A stretch of 64,000 nucleotides of DNA from contig JAAVTG010000519.1 of the NCBI GenBank assembly GCA_011947345.1, positions 744,001 to 808,000 of the forward strand. Direction: 5' to 3'. The position numbers and the translations under genes were made by a program. This document shows, one piece after another, positions 1 through 11,010 of this stretch (position 1 is its first letter; each line of letters begins with the position of its first letter). The notes below the pieces were generated by a model. It did no database searches. It had not been told where the DNA came from and saw only the letters and a list, made by a program, of their open reading frames with translations. The stretch is from Phytophthora quininea (lineage: Eukaryota > Oomycota > Peronosporomycetes > Peronosporales > Peronosporaceae).

Positions 1-132
1 CAAGACCGCACCTCCTGGCGCGGTGTCCTTGTTAAACAGCGCTGCCGCGAGTGCAGCGGAAAGCGATTTGCTCGACGGGTATTGCACACGTGCCGCAAAG
101 AGCAGGGTCGTATGGATTTGACGCGTTGAACT
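1..132 (+). CDS. possible 3' end of an unknown gene, cut by window edge
   Basis: The first frame is open from base 1 to a TGA at 130-132, giving 43 residues rich in Arg and Cys (a C-x2-C pair followed by a third Cys). It could be the tail of a gene whose body lies left of the window, perhaps a zinc-ribbon end, or a chance ORF. I do not recognise it. Nothing else gene-like is convincing between 133 and 1059. Confidence 0.2.
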
Positions 133-1059
133 GACCGTCCTCGCCGTGCTGATGCGACTGGCACCGTGGCGAGCGTAAACGTCTCGCGGCACCCGCAGGC
201 GCCTTCAATACCGACCACCGGCTTCAATTTCTCTTGGAGAAGTCGCTGTTCGAAGCCGTGCTGGGCTTCTAGTAGTAGAAAGCCTTCTGCCGCGAGGAAC
301 GCCACCGAAAGACGCGACCTCGCGAATGGACTTGTGGGCAGAAGCAAGCTGCTGTGTGAGCCCACAGCACATCGACTAAGCGGGTCGAAGATCGTATATC
401 GGTGGCATTTAACAGTGCTCGTCCTCCTTGGATAGCCGCCGTGCCGCAGCTGTCGTCTGCAGGTGCGACAGCGTCTGTTATAATAAACTGTCGCCGACAC
501 CATCGCTGACTATTCACGCTCTGGAGACGCGCGTCGTTGGAGCGATTCCACCTTGACTTCAAATCGATCCAGGCGCGAGATCTGCAAGTTGTGGGGGCGA
601 GGCGATCCCCGCCACAAGTCTGTTAGCTTCGGTCGCCGACATGGCCGATAAGTCTCTGCCTGGGGATTTTGAGCGGCGCCGCTGAGCCACAGCGCCGGTG
701 ATGATGGGGCCCGCAACTCGCCCTGCAGACGATTATGACCATGGCCATGATCGGGGAGCATTTGTCTCAAGCGGCAGATGCGAGTTGACACGGCGCGCCT
801 GGATTTTATACAGGCGCATTGCATCGGCGCTTTGAGCAGAGTCAACCACGCGCAGCGCCGACGATGGGCGTAAGACTCGGTCTCCCCACTGGGGGTACAG
901 AGTGGGTACAGCTCAATGAGCGTGTCGAGCATCGCGTCGCCGTCCTTCAGAAGCGCCTCTGCCAGCCGAGTCTCACTTGGCAATTCACGTCCGCGGCAGC
1001 GAGTGGAAGGAGTTCGGAACTGCCTCAACGCTCTCGACCACGCTCGTCGTCGTCCCCCA

Positions 1060-1073
1060 CCATTCCCCAACTC
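1060..1073 (+). promoter_or_regulatory. oomycete initiator-like core promoter of the MYB gene
   Basis: CCATTCCCCAACTC lies about 30 nt before the chosen ATG at 1103 and fits the oomycete initiator pattern CATTYY..CAWTTT. It is followed by a CCACCA-rich leader. This supports transcription starting here and the ATG at 1103 rather than the in-frame upstream ATG at 977. Confidence 0.5.
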
Positions 1074-1102
1074 ACCGTCCCCACCACACCACCACCACCA
1101 CC

Positions 1103-1744
1103 ATGAGCATCGTCCACACGGCCCAGCCATCCGTGCAAGCCTTCAGCGATAAGAGCTCGGCCGGCGTCGGCATGTGGACCGAGGAGGAGCACGCGCGCTT
1201 CTTGGAAGGCGTCAAGATCTTCTCTAACGGGCCTTGGAAGCGCGTCGCCGCCTTTGTGGGCACGCGCAACGTGCGGCAGACCATGACGCACGCCCAAAAG
1301 TATCGACTCAAAGCCGCCCGTCGACTGCGCGAGGCCCAGCGGAAGCAGGCCGCCGCCAGACACGGTCTCACCACCGCCAACCGCGTAGATAGCGGGCTGC
1401 AGCGAGCGATGCAGTCGCCCAACGCCACGGGCCTCGGTGCGTCCTCGAAGCTCAAGCTGCCGTGCAGCTGCGTCGAAAAGGACTGCCCGCACGTCGAGGA
1501 CGCCAGCAAGATCTACATGTCGATCGCCGACGCCATCCAAATCCTCGACTCGAGCACGAACGCGAGCGCTCGGTCTCCGGTCTCGCCCGACGAGCCGTTC
1601 GGCTGGCGTAGCGTCGACAAGCCCGTCACGCTCGAGGCCTTTGGCAGCGACGACCTCATCCCGTTGGACTCGACCGCCAGCGACTCGGACGAGTTCCCGA
1701 CTCTGGAGGATTGCGCCAGCGAGCTGCTGGAGCTGCTCTTTTGA
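1103..1744 (+). CDS. one-repeat MYB-like transcription factor (SHAQKY-type)
   Basis: Encodes 213 residues. A single MYB/SANT repeat occupies roughly residues 15-65: W in MWTEEEHARFLEG, then GPWKRVAAFVGTRNVRQ, ending in THAQKYRLKA. That ending is the oomycete version of the SHAQKYF signature of plant 1R-MYB regulators. A basic Arg/Lys/Ala-rich helix follows. The C-terminal half has a Cys/His cluster (CSCVEKDCPH) and an acidic Ser/Asp-rich end that may activate transcription. The role is nuclear DNA binding by family; targets are unknown. The ORF extends upstream to 977, but the initiator-like motif at 1060 and the leader favour the ATG at 1103. The gene is intact and intronless. Confidence 0.8.
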   Translation: MSIVHTAQPSVQAFSDKSSAGVGMWTEEEHARFLEGVKIFSNGPWKRVAAFVGTRNVRQTMTHAQKYRLKAARRLREAQRKQAAARHGLTTANRVDSGLQRAMQSPNATGLGASSKLKLPCSCVEKDCPHVEDASKIYMSIADAIQILDSSTNASARSPVSPDEPFGWRSVDKPVTLEAFGSDDLIPLDSTASDSDEFPTLEDCASELLELLF

Positions 1745-2609
1745 CGCGACACACCGCCCACCACCAAGTTATATATTCCTGCGAGCTACTCTGCCTATAC
1801 AGACTGAATGCGTGCTAGCTGTAGCTGCTGTACCAAAGTGAAATACACTCAAGTTCCCCACTAGCATTGGAGGAGTCTACTGGTGCTGGTGCTGGTGCTG
1901 GCTTGCTTGCGTTCGTCAGCTTACTCATGAGATCTCTTTTGAAGGAGAGCTTGGAGGGATTTGCTACTGGCGATGTCTGCCCTTCAAGTCGCGGCGTGCA
2001 GGCGTAATCTCGCTCGCGTCTCTGCTGTCGCTGATCGATGAGAAAAGTGTATCACCTCTGGGTCGACCATGAGAAGCAGGGAGAAGGAGGACAAACACCG
2101 TTGAGATCACTGCCGTGCAAGATCTTCTCCAACTCGAAGACAGTTGTTTGCGACCACATGCGCGCTCGCTTCGAAGCACATCGAGGCCGCAATCAAGTTG
2201 ACCACAACTTTGTGAAAAATTGTTGTCCGTAAAAGACACCAACTTTGCGATCGCCGACATGCTGTTGAAGCAGCGATTGCTGTCGATTGAATTGTGTACA
2301 TGTTTCCGCTAAGTCGTGTACGGGTGGGTTGCGTCTTGCTCAACGGCCCTGGCCGATTTCATCGCTCCAGCCTGTCGACGATCCAGAGCGTCTGCTGTTG
2401 CTGCTGCCACTTGGTATGAGTCATCGACGACAGTTGCTAGCACTCCGTCCAGCTAGTCGCTAGCGTCCCCAACATCTGCGTTGGCAGCATTCCAGTGGCG
2501 TCGCGCTCAGGACGAAGTTGCACATGATTCAACCCCATGCTAGGTCCAGTCACTTCGAAGTCGGCCGTCCAGAGCGGCCAGTCGTCTCTTCACCACCGTC
2601 CAAACAAGT
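1745..2609. other. intergenic region with short TGGTGC repeat
   Basis: No gene is supported here. A small hexanucleotide tract (TGGTGC, about 3.5 copies) lies near 1881-1902. Short ORFs on both strands lack recognisable domains. Confidence 0.4.
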
Positions 2610-3648
2610 ATGGGGCTCGAGAAGAAGGGAAAGATCGGGCTCTCGGTCGAGAAACCTTCGTACATTGCGGGGAGTTCGTACGCGGCACCATCTACGTGGA
2701 CGTCCGAGAGCCCATTGCCTGTGACGGTAAGAACTGGAACCGCACGTTGGACTTGCTACGTGTCTAACGTAACATTTTGGCAGCGTTGGTGCTGAAGGTG
2801 ACGGGCAAAGAGAAGGTCGAGTTCACTCACGTCCGCAGAGAGGCCAAGGATGGCGAGTCGACGGAGATCCGAGTCCCTATCTCCCATGAGAAGGAGTTTT
2901 TCAAGCAGAAGCTGGTGATCTGCTCCATGCAGGAGAGACGTATGGGGTCGGACGATACACGTATCCGTTCGAGTACCAACTGCCGGGCCAGCTTCCCGGT
3001 GCATTCAAGATGTCTGGGTACAGCGACTACGACATTGAGCAGCTCTTGGCCAAGATCAAGTACAAGTTCAAGGCGACGCTGGACGTCGGCGGCTTCTTCG
3101 CGTCGGATCTCAAGGCGGACTGCGAGCTCGTCGTGCACGAACGCAACTTCCAAGCTCTGGTGGCCAGTGAGGACTCGGTCACCCAAGACGTCAGGTTCCT
3201 ATGCTGCTTCAGTCGCGGTCAACTGCAGCTCGCAGTGGCAATGAACAAGAGCGTCTATGTGCCAGGCGAGACTGCCCAGATCCAGTGCCACATCAACAAC
3301 GGCTCGACGGTCGAGATCACGACGATGCGCTGCAAGCTGTTCCAAGACGTCAAGGTGCTGATATCGAAGGGATCGTACCGAACGTGCACCAAGCTCATGT
3401 GCCAAAATGATTTCCCTGGGGTTCCTGCAGGCACGACACTGGAACAGCCTCAGCCACTGACGCTTGTGCCAGACCACGCGGGCTTCCTGCAACCATCGAC
3501 GGCAGGAGAACTCATCACGTGCTCGTACCGCATCGAGATCGAGTGCGATATCTCGTGGTGCCCGGACGTTCGTCTCCACTTACCTGTCAGCATCATCGCT
3601 CCAGAGCTGCCCAACCCAGGAGCAGGTTGGATCCCCGAGTCTGTCTAG
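2610..3648 (+). CDS. arrestin-like protein, one intron, two apparent frameshifts
   Basis: Starts with ATG at 2610. The N-terminal strand reads as a classic arrestin_N domain (GKIGLSVEKPSYIAG, then FVRGTIYVDVREPI after a frame change). A 57-bp intron, 2727-2783 (GTAAGA...GGCAG), joins in phase to ALVLKVTGKEKVEF. Later come PFEYQLPGQLPGAFK and an arrestin_C half ending in NPGAGWIPESV. Two single-base losses break the frame: in the G run 2669-2672 and near 2930-2934. Allowing for both, the exons total 984 nt (327 aa), a normal length for alpha-arrestin-like or VPS26-like scaffolds. By family these recruit trafficking or ubiquitin machinery to membrane cargo. The gene is convergent with the acyl-CoA oxidase, with 74 bp between the ends. 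Confidence 0.75.
2727..2783 (+). other. intron of arrestin-like gene
   Basis: GTAAGA donor and TTGGCAG acceptor, with a CTAAC branch-like motif 15-20 nt before the acceptor. Removing it joins the REPIACD and ALVLKVTG parts of the arrestin fold in phase. Confidence 0.8.
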
Positions 3649-3722
3649 ACAAACAAGTCTACACTGTCTACACAACAATCGTTCGTGTTTGTACAAGTTT
3701 GCTTCTCTATCCACTTGTTTCT

Positions 3723-5756
3723 TCACAGAGCCGATCGGATAAGCGGCTTCAGGTACTTCTCGTATCCTTCAGGGACTTCGGATTTGTTCAAGGGCTCACG
3801 CGCTGTCTGTTCCACAAGAGCTCGGTAGATGTCTCCATCATAGCGACCGATAGCCGAGTTCAGCTCGAAATCGCTAAAGTCCCAAGCATCCGTGAGACGC
3901 ACAGCGTTCCGACGGACAGGAGGCAGCAGCTTCTCCAGTTGCTGCTGTACCATATCTCCCTGTACGCTTGAGAGGTAGTCGTTGTGTCGGAAATCACCCA
4001 GTCCGTTGACTAACAGCCACGCACCAAAGAGCTGACACAATTGAGCCACAGCAGCCTTGGTCTTGCCGGCAGGTAGCGCATACACGCCAGAGATGAACGA
4101 CTTGAGTAGCATCAGCTCCGTGTGGTGCGTCGAAGCTTTGGTCATCAGCACCATGCAGGCATTCGAGTCCTTTCCGGATGCAGTCATGGCTTGTGCGAGC
4201 TTTTGAATCGATCGAGCTGCGCGCACTTCAAATGCGTCCGCCAAGATGAGGAAACTGCCAAAGTCCTCAGCACGGTGCGCATTGCAGCGCAGACGCGAGT
4301 CGGTATACAGTGACGTATAACGCAGAAAACTAGTTGGCGTTTCTGATTCATCTTCGGTGCTTGGCGCATCGCCAAGTTTGCCCATCTTGGCGTACGCCTT
4401 TACCAGATAGCGCGCGTGTTGCTGCACTAACACGTCAAAAGTGCCTTCAAATGTGCAAGCGCCAATATTCTCAGCAAACAAGTGAGGGAGATTGCTGGAC
4501 TGCAGAAAGCCGTGACCACCACACAGTCGGCGACACTGTTCGATCCCATCGTTGACATGGTTTGCTATCCAGGCCTTTAGACCTGAAGATACTGCGTGCA
4601 GCTCTGCGATCTGCGCTGCAAACGAACCACGACCGCTCTTCACCACGGCTAGAGTTCCGTCGTGCATCACATTGATCGCTCTTCCAGCAAAATTGGCTGC
4701 ATACGCCGTGGCAACGAGCGGCAGCAGCGCGTATTGTTGGTTCTGGTAGTCTAGCACTTGATTCTCGTTGGATAAGTCAAATTCCCCGGTTGATTTCAAC
4801 TTTCGGCCTTGCACACGCGCTGCGCTGAATCGCGTCGTGATCGTCGTCGCTGCTCCTAGGATAAAGCTCAGCTTCAAGATCAAATAAGCTCTCACTTGTG
4901 TCATGGTCAGGTACACCAACTTGGAGCTGCGAGGCTTGATAAACGTCCCGTCCTTCAGCACCTTTGCGTACTTCATGAGCATATTGCGTCGTGGGATTCT
5001 CACACTGCGGAACACCGCGTAGCCATTATCGAGCGAGTTGAAGCCGACCTTGGGTCCAATGTCGCCCATTTCGATCCCTGGCAGCGGCAGGTGGTCTTCC
5101 AACGACCTCAACTGCACAATGAACGCTTGCACTCCTTTGAACTCCCCATCTATCTGCAGCTTGGCATGAACGATCGCATGCGTGGCCGTTTTGCCCAGTC
5201 CTCCTGGCCACCACTTGCGACTCGTCAACGTAGGCGAATCGAGCACAAACTCTTGCGTCTTCTTGTCATAGACTGCAGTGGTCTCGATGCCCTGAACGTT
5301 AGACCCGTGGCCCAATTCCGTCTGTGCATACGCTCCGATGATCTTGTAGTTCCTTGCAAGGGGAAGCCATTGAGTCTGCTGCTCGTTGTCTGCCTGGTTC
5401 TCGAGCGTCGGGATGAACATGGCGCGATGGACCTCGAGCGGCAGTCGCTCGCCCAGAGCCACGTACAGCTCCTGCTGGTCGCGAGGGTCATCAATGTGTG
5501 CGTCCTGCACTAGTTCAATGTAGTGGAAAGCTTTCTCTAAGCCAGCAGCGCAGCGTTGCGCGTGGTTTTGGTGGATGAAGTCGCGGCGGGACAGCACGGG
5601 ATGGCGCTGCACGAGTGCCACCATCAGCTTGCGGCGTCGGTTGGCCTCGCGCCCGCCGCGCAACGCGTCGGCGAGGAGTTCCACGTCCACGTCGCTGCGC
5701 TGCCGCTCACGGCGCAGCAGCATCGGCGCCAGGTCGTGCAGCGCAGGAGGAAGCAT
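3723..5756 (-). CDS. acyl-CoA oxidase (peroxisomal beta-oxidation)
   Basis: Encodes 677 residues in one uninterrupted frame, close to the usual 650-700 for eukaryotic acyl-CoA oxidases. It catalyses FAD-dependent oxidation of acyl-CoA to trans-2-enoyl-CoA with H2O2 release. Visible signatures: YAQTELGHGSNVQGIETTA (flavin/substrate region, about residues 150-170), KWWPGGLGKTATHAIV, and TFEGTFDVLVQQHARYLV, which contains the catalytic Glu region. I chose the ATG at 5756, because the frame opens 6 nt earlier only with GTG. The C-terminus is SAL, at best a weak PTS1-like tripeptide instead of SKL. I see no clear PTS2. Intronless. Confidence 0.92.
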   Translation of the reverse strand: MLPPALHDLAPMLLRRERQRSDVDVELLADALRGGREANRRRKLMVALVQRHPVLSRRDFIHQNHAQRCAAGLEKAFHYIELVQDAHIDDPRDQQELYVALGERLPLEVHRAMFIPTLENQADNEQQTQWLPLARNYKIIGAYAQTELGHGSNVQGIETTAVYDKKTQEFVLDSPTLTSRKWWPGGLGKTATHAIVHAKLQIDGEFKGVQAFIVQLRSLEDHLPLPGIEMGDIGPKVGFNSLDNGYAVFRSVRIPRRNMLMKYAKVLKDGTFIKPRSSKLVYLTMTQVRAYLILKLSFILGAATTITTRFSAARVQGRKLKSTGEFDLSNENQVLDYQNQQYALLPLVATAYAANFAGRAINVMHDGTLAVVKSGRGSFAAQIAELHAVSSGLKAWIANHVNDGIEQCRRLCGGHGFLQSSNLPHLFAENIGACTFEGTFDVLVQQHARYLVKAYAKMGKLGDAPSTEDESETPTSFLRYTSLYTDSRLRCNAHRAEDFGSFLILADAFEVRAARSIQKLAQAMTASGKDSNACMVLMTKASTHHTELMLLKSFISGVYALPAGKTKAAVAQLCQLFGAWLLVNGLGDFRHNDYLSSVQGDMVQQQLEKLLPPVRRNAVRLTDAWDFSDFELNSAIGRYDGDIYRALVEQTAREPLNKSEVPEGYEKYLKPLIRSAL

Positions 5757-6015
5757 GGCCACTGGAGACGACGGCTTGACACGCTACGGTAGTCCCGGAC
5801 GCTGGTCGGTATTATGTGTTGTAGTATTTGTGAGAATAAGAATAGTGTTTTGTACAAAATCTATTGCACACTTCTTGCAATGCTTCAACTCGTCGAAGAC
5901 GACATGCGCAGCGGACTCCAAGCCATCGGTACAACATCATTATTTACATTTGCACACTTTCGCAAAACCAACCAAGTCCGTTCCTCTGCGGACTTGCTTT
6001 CGCTGTATCTGCTCA

Positions 6016-7306
6016 TTAATCCGGCAAGGCGAATACAGGTGACACCATGGTCTCGAAGCGCAGTGCCATGAAGAACATCTCCATGAACCAGTAGTTGGCG
6101 TTCGTGATGGCGATGCGGAGCCAGCCGCCGTGACGGAAGCGACAGCCATTGCCGGAAACGGCGTCCTGCGGGGCAAAGCCGAGCGATGTGGTCATCTGCG
6201 TCCACTTGTAAGACGCGCCCAAACACTCTTGAACCGCGTTGTTCTGCAGAGCCGAGTCGAAAATCACAAACTCGTCGCCGAGCCGTACGCGCCACAACAG
6301 CTCGAGCGAGTTGGACGAGCTCTGCGACTGCGGATTGTATAGGACGCGATGGATCACGATCGCATCGTGGCTGATCTTTTGTAAAACTTGAACCTGCAAA
6401 GGAAGGCGACGTTAGCATTATGAGAGGAAGAAAAAAACGAGTTTAGGCAGTCGACATGCACCTTGATTGTAAACGCTGGGCTGAAGAAACACGCGTACGT
6501 CGAGGGATTCGATAAGCGTTGCCACGTCAAGTTCATGAGATCTAAAGCGCGCACGTTAGGGAAAGTCTTGGCCAAAAGAAACTTGACTGACGCTTCATCC
6601 ACTTTGCGATAGTCGTTCCAACCCATGACGGTCGCGCCTGAGGTTACGTACGCATCGTCCTGCCTCGACAATTCGTACTCCTGCTGCGTGTTGTGCTGTA
6701 TCGTCGTCCACACAGACGGACTGAGCGGCTCATAAAACTCCTGCACGAGCTCCATTTGATTCTGAGAAATTCCCGCGTCAGTAAAACAGATCCCATCCTA
6801 AAAACACGATAGAAAACACGCACCTGTATCAACAGCTCCACAGGATCAATGTGGGACATTCCAGGTACTGCAGCATTCTCCATCCGGGTCTGCAAGGCTC
6901 TATTCTCCTGCAACAAGGCTCTCTCTTCTCTCTTCATCTGCAAGTACCCGAACTTCCGTTCGAGGTCCTGCGCCAGTTTCTGGGTGCGTTGGTTCTGCTC
7001 CTTTTGCGCTGGATGAACCTCCGCTGCACCTCTCGATGTCTCGCTCTCCGTTCCTCTTCGACTCTCTTGACCCTTTCACTCTCAGTCTCATTGGGGTTCA
7101 CTTTCATTGTCTCTTTCTTTTCCGGCGGTTTGCTCAGCTCCACTCTGCATGGAGAGCTCGACGCATCCTGTTGAGCTGCTGCATCCTGGTGATCCTCTGC
7201 GTCGGATTGGTCCAGCAGCAAGTGCTCCATGATGCGTTGGTCGGTGGCCGTCCAGCTCACGGGGGTCTCCTGGTACTTGCACGGCCAACGCTGGCGTCGA
7301 GTCCAT
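6016..7306 (-). CDS. bZIP-type transcription factor, three exons, frameshifted
   Basis: Exons 6824-7306, 6462-6761 and 6016-6393 are joined by introns of 62 and 68 bp (GTGCGT...CTCAG and GTGCAT...TTGCAG). The basic region RHREVQRRFIQRK is followed by a coiled coil. The C-terminal ~250 residues (ending NYWFMEMFFMALRFETMVSPVFALPD) match the neighbouring bZIP gene closely, so the two are tandem paralogs. One base is missing in the T run 7003-7006 and one appears extra in the G run 7261-7265. With both allowed for, the product is 386 aa, against 390 for its neighbour, with an ATG at 7306. The frame also runs upstream to 7404, but only from TTG. The function of the large C-terminal domain is unknown. 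Confidence 0.7.
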
Positions 7307-7667
7307 CCCGGTCCTGACAACCAATCTGGTCTTGAATCAGCCTCAAAGGAGACCTGTACAGTCGTATTAGATGGGCAGTTGGATGACTGGCTGGTGTCCG
7401 CCAAGAGCTCGAACCTGGCGACGCAGCTTTATCGCCCCCAGAGTCGAACTGCGCTGTTCGAAGCGCTTCGAACTGGCGACTGCGGGAAGAGCGCTAGTCA
7501 ACAGCTGTTCGAAAAGAGTGTAAACGCAGTTATTGTGGACCACTTCAACTATACCATCGTGCAACCCGTCTCGCGCTCAGTCCTGTGCATTTGTTCGACG
7601 CATGGGCTTAACGGTTAATTGAACACGCCGTTAGATGGTTTCTCGCGCGCGCCAGGTCGTCACGTGC

Positions 7668-8840
7668 CTAGTCAGAGCGCAGCGCGAACACTGGCGAGAC
7701 CATGACGCTCTCGAAGCGCAGGATCACGTACAGCATTTCCATGAGCCAGTACTTGACAGCTTCCGGAGGGAGATCCCACAAGCAACCGGCATAGCGAAAG
7801 ATGCAGCCCGGCTCATGTCCGTCCTGGTCCATCGTGATTCTCCGGGAGGACGTCGACGATGATGCCAACGACGGCGTGAACACCAGTGCAGTGAACAGCT
7901 TCATCCAGTAGTGTGTCTTAGGCAGACACTCGTACGCAGGGTTGTAGTCCAGCGTACGCAGAAAGATGATCCAGTCGCGACCGTGTCGTAGTCTCATCAT
8001 CGTCTCAATAGTGTGCACAATCTCTCCAGTCTGCGGGTTGAACATGCAGCGATGCAGCACTGCGCCGTTCTCGTCGATATCCTGCAGGTGCTGCATCCGC
8101 ACCGTCGCGGCCGGGTGGAAGAGCTGCGGATGGGTCTCTGGCTGGACCAACTTGTCATACGTCGTTTCGTAAAAGTCCTGGGCGTTCAAATGTGAGAAGC
8201 GCTTGGTCATGGCGAACCTCGTCGTGCTCTTCTCGCTGTCGATCTTCCTACGGTCGCTCCAGCCCAGAATCACGGCCCCTGTGCTCTGGTAGTCCGTCTC
8301 GCAGCTCGACACCTCAAACTCTGCCAAGTTCTTCTTCAGCAAGCTCTCCCAATCCCCAGCAGTCAAGGGCTCGTAACTCTCTCGAATCAGCTTCTGCTGC
8401 TCGGTCAGCACCAGCTCAACTTGCTCCTGAGACGGGGACGGTGATGTTTCCGTGTTGTTTGCATCTTGTTGCAGCGTTTCATTCTCCTTCACGAGTTGCT
8501 TGGTCTCTTCGGCCAATTCCAGCAGATCGACCTCCTTCTGAAGACGTCGCGCCAGCTCCTTGACCCGTTGGATCTGCTGCTTCTTGCGCTGCATGAAGCG
8601 TCTTTGCACCTCGCAGTGCTTGGACTTGCGGCGGTCGCTGGCCATTTGGAGCGCGGGCAATGACCGGAAGTGCAGCGTCTGTTCAAGACCAGACTTGGCA
8701 TCGTTCGAGACGCCGAGGGCGCTGACAGGATGGTCGAACAGCAGTGTCTCGATGATCTCCTGGTCCTTTGAGGTCCAATTGGCCGGGAGGTGAAGAGATT
8801 GCGACGCTTGGAGCGGGGTTGTCTGCGCTCGAGGATGCAT
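7668..8840 (-). CDS. bZIP-type transcription factor
   Basis: Intact 390-residue ORF from ATG at 8840. The N-terminal segment (NWTSKDQEIIETLLFD) is shared with the downstream paralog. The basic region is KHCEVQRRFMQRKKQQIQR (about residues 92-110), followed by heptad leucines (KELARRLQKEVDLLELAEE...LVKENETL). Aligned on RKK, the family's invariant Asn is His and its invariant Arg is Met, so DNA recognition is probably not canonical. The remaining ~230 residues form a globular domain shared with the paralog, ending NYWLMEMLYVILRFESVMVSPVFAL-type. Presumably a nuclear regulator; unlike its paralog it has no introns and is unbroken. Confidence 0.8.
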   Translation of the reverse strand: MHPRAQTTPLQASQSLHLPANWTSKDQEIIETLLFDHPVSALGVSNDAKSGLEQTLHFRSLPALQMASDRRKSKHCEVQRRFMQRKKQQIQRVKELARRLQKEVDLLELAEETKQLVKENETLQQDANNTETSPSPSQEQVELVLTEQQKLIRESYEPLTAGDWESLLKKNLAEFEVSSCETDYQSTGAVILGWSDRRKIDSEKSTTRFAMTKRFSHLNAQDFYETTYDKLVQPETHPQLFHPAATVRMQHLQDIDENGAVLHRCMFNPQTGEIVHTIETMMRLRHGRDWIIFLRTLDYNPAYECLPKTHYWMKLFTALVFTPSLASSSTSSRRITMDQDGHEPGCIFRYAGCLWDLPPEAVKYWLMEMLYVILRFESVMVSPVFALRSD

Positions 8841-11010
8841 CGTTTACTAGGAGTAAAGGGATACATCACTGTTATTTAAGTTTTTGTTATAGTTTGTGGC
8901 TGTTTTTCTCTGCTAGTTTTAGGCTAACACAACAAAATTCTGGGCGCCCAGTGTTACTCAAATGATTAACAAACTGTTTGGATGTTGGCTATTGCGAATG
9001 CACAAAGAAGCAATAGGAACAATGAACCTGGGTCAAAGTCATGTCAGCGGTGGTGAACTGATGAATGGATTTATTCTACTGGATTATCATGATAACCTTT
9101 GCTCGCACAGCACCCCGCTAATTGCTGGTATGATGGTACTGCATGGTATGTATCATGGGCTTGGGTATCTGAATCCGATCTGCCACGATATTGTTAGCCT
9201 TATGAGGAAGATACAAACCGACGTTTATAAAGCATTTTGCTCTGTCGCTTTTGACAGATACGCTTGAACAAGTGCCTTATGTGTAGATAGCCTATAATCC
9301 TGTAAAACCTGTTGTTCCACTCTTTTCCAACGAGAAGAAAATCTGGCAGAACTAGTCACCACAATCCACACCAATATTATCATCCTGAAGGCACGATTCA
9401 GCTCGCTCGTACACGATCTCGTTTTGCATAGACAACAGATTGTCAAGTGTAAACTGCACACCGCGCTTCACCGTATCATAGCTATCGTTGTCCCGGAAAG
9501 AATCAATGAAGTACCACACTTGCAATATCTTGTCAATCCTCCTTCTTCAGCGGCGACTCTGAAGAAACGGCACTGGAGGGATGACGTGTGACCCTAGTGT
9601 CATCCCTGTAGTTTCGACCCTTGGATCAGCAATTTATCTACCGTCCTGGCCTTTCAACCGGGGGCAGAGGTAGCACAAAGAGGTTAATTAGTTCCAAATT
9701 CATTATCCTCCCGTCCGCTGTCTTGGGCGGCGTTTGAAGCGACTCTATTGGAACGATAATCCAAGGAACCAGCAACAATAGATAACCGAAACACAGCGAT
9801 ACAAGTTCGGCCAAATGCGCTGCAGCTTCCACATCGTGGCAATCTCGACTTGCCGACTTGCATCGCACCATCAAAGATACAGAAAAGCGCCCTGCCAACC
9901 GCACTGCACGCCTCGGGTTTGCTGCCAGTTGTAGCACGTCAGGTCGTGGTCGAGCGGGTACGCGTCATTCAGATTCATACTTAGTTGCGAACTCCAAAAT
10001 GGTAGGAAATGCTCGCCTGCGCACATGGTTTTAGAGGAGGCATAGGAATCATAACTTGGAGCCTCCGTATCATAAAAAAAAGCGCTAGTGTTGGCGATTT
10101 CTTTGGAAGTTTTCGATTGACATTTCGGTCTGATAGCAGACGAGGAGGTTAAAAGACATGTGGTAGAACAGGAAAACGCTAATTTCCGGTTGTGCTAAAT
10201 ACCTCTATTGCTTCTAATGCGTCCATCCTAGTTTGTATCTGCCAGCATTCTCACAGTCTCACATATCCACGAGGGCAGATGGCACGGCTGCGAATCAGGC
10301 ACCCAAGATGCCGAAAAATACATATCACCTGTACCAGTATTTAGAAAATCTTGTCCTCTTGTATTCTCGTAGCCCTAGTGCGATCATTTCCTCTAACCGA
10401 GTGGTTTTGAGTGTGAGATTGGTGAGTAGTTTTGATTTGCGGACGGAACGAAGTCGGCGAGCTTTCTACTAAAATACTTCAATCGTACGAGACAGAGCAC
10501 ACGATCGAGACGGACTTAATTTCGAGTAACATCGGCAGAAGTCAGAGTAGGTTTTTCAAAGGGATGAACAGGATTCTGAATACAACACATTTCGAGTATG
10601 AATAATACCAATATGGCCGCCCAACTCCACAACGACGAAATGACGCTAAAACGGCACCATGGGCCGGTAGAGAGCCGACTTAACCACCTGAGCGCAGCAG
10701 AGGTCTGTCAGGGGTGGGGCGTACGGTGGAGCAGTTATGATCAAGTAGTAGGCTCTATCTAGTCCGTGCAACTGAGGAGCATACCGACCTAAATTTCTGT
10801 AATCTGGTCACCGATTGAGCAAATGTTGTATGGCTACGCCGTTCTACTCGACCTTCGGCCGATTTTTGCTGTGCCAGTACTCGCAAATGGGCCGATCGAC
10901 CTCTTTATCAAGCTGCACCCCACAGATTTTGCTTTAGTGAAAACAGTACGCTACAAAATTGTTTTGGGATATGCATGTCTAACAGTATTCTCACTGCACA
11001 AATTCTCTGT
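8841..11010. other. AT-richer gene-poor region
   Basis: About 2.2 kb with lower GC than its neighbours. Short ORFs (for example 8962-9267 + and 9638-9937 -) have no recognisable domain, no initiator motif and no codon-usage resemblance to neighbouring genes. It could hold decayed transposon sequence, but I see no terminal repeats or transposase motifs. Confidence 0.4.

Noticed and set aside
977..1102. Upstream extension of the MYB ORF
   Set aside because: Low-complexity His/Thr/Pro from the CCACCA leader, and it lies on the initiator-like motif; the ATG at 1103 fits better.
8962..9267. 101-codon ORF in the gene-poor region
   Set aside because: No domain, no promoter motif, and composition unlike nearby genes.
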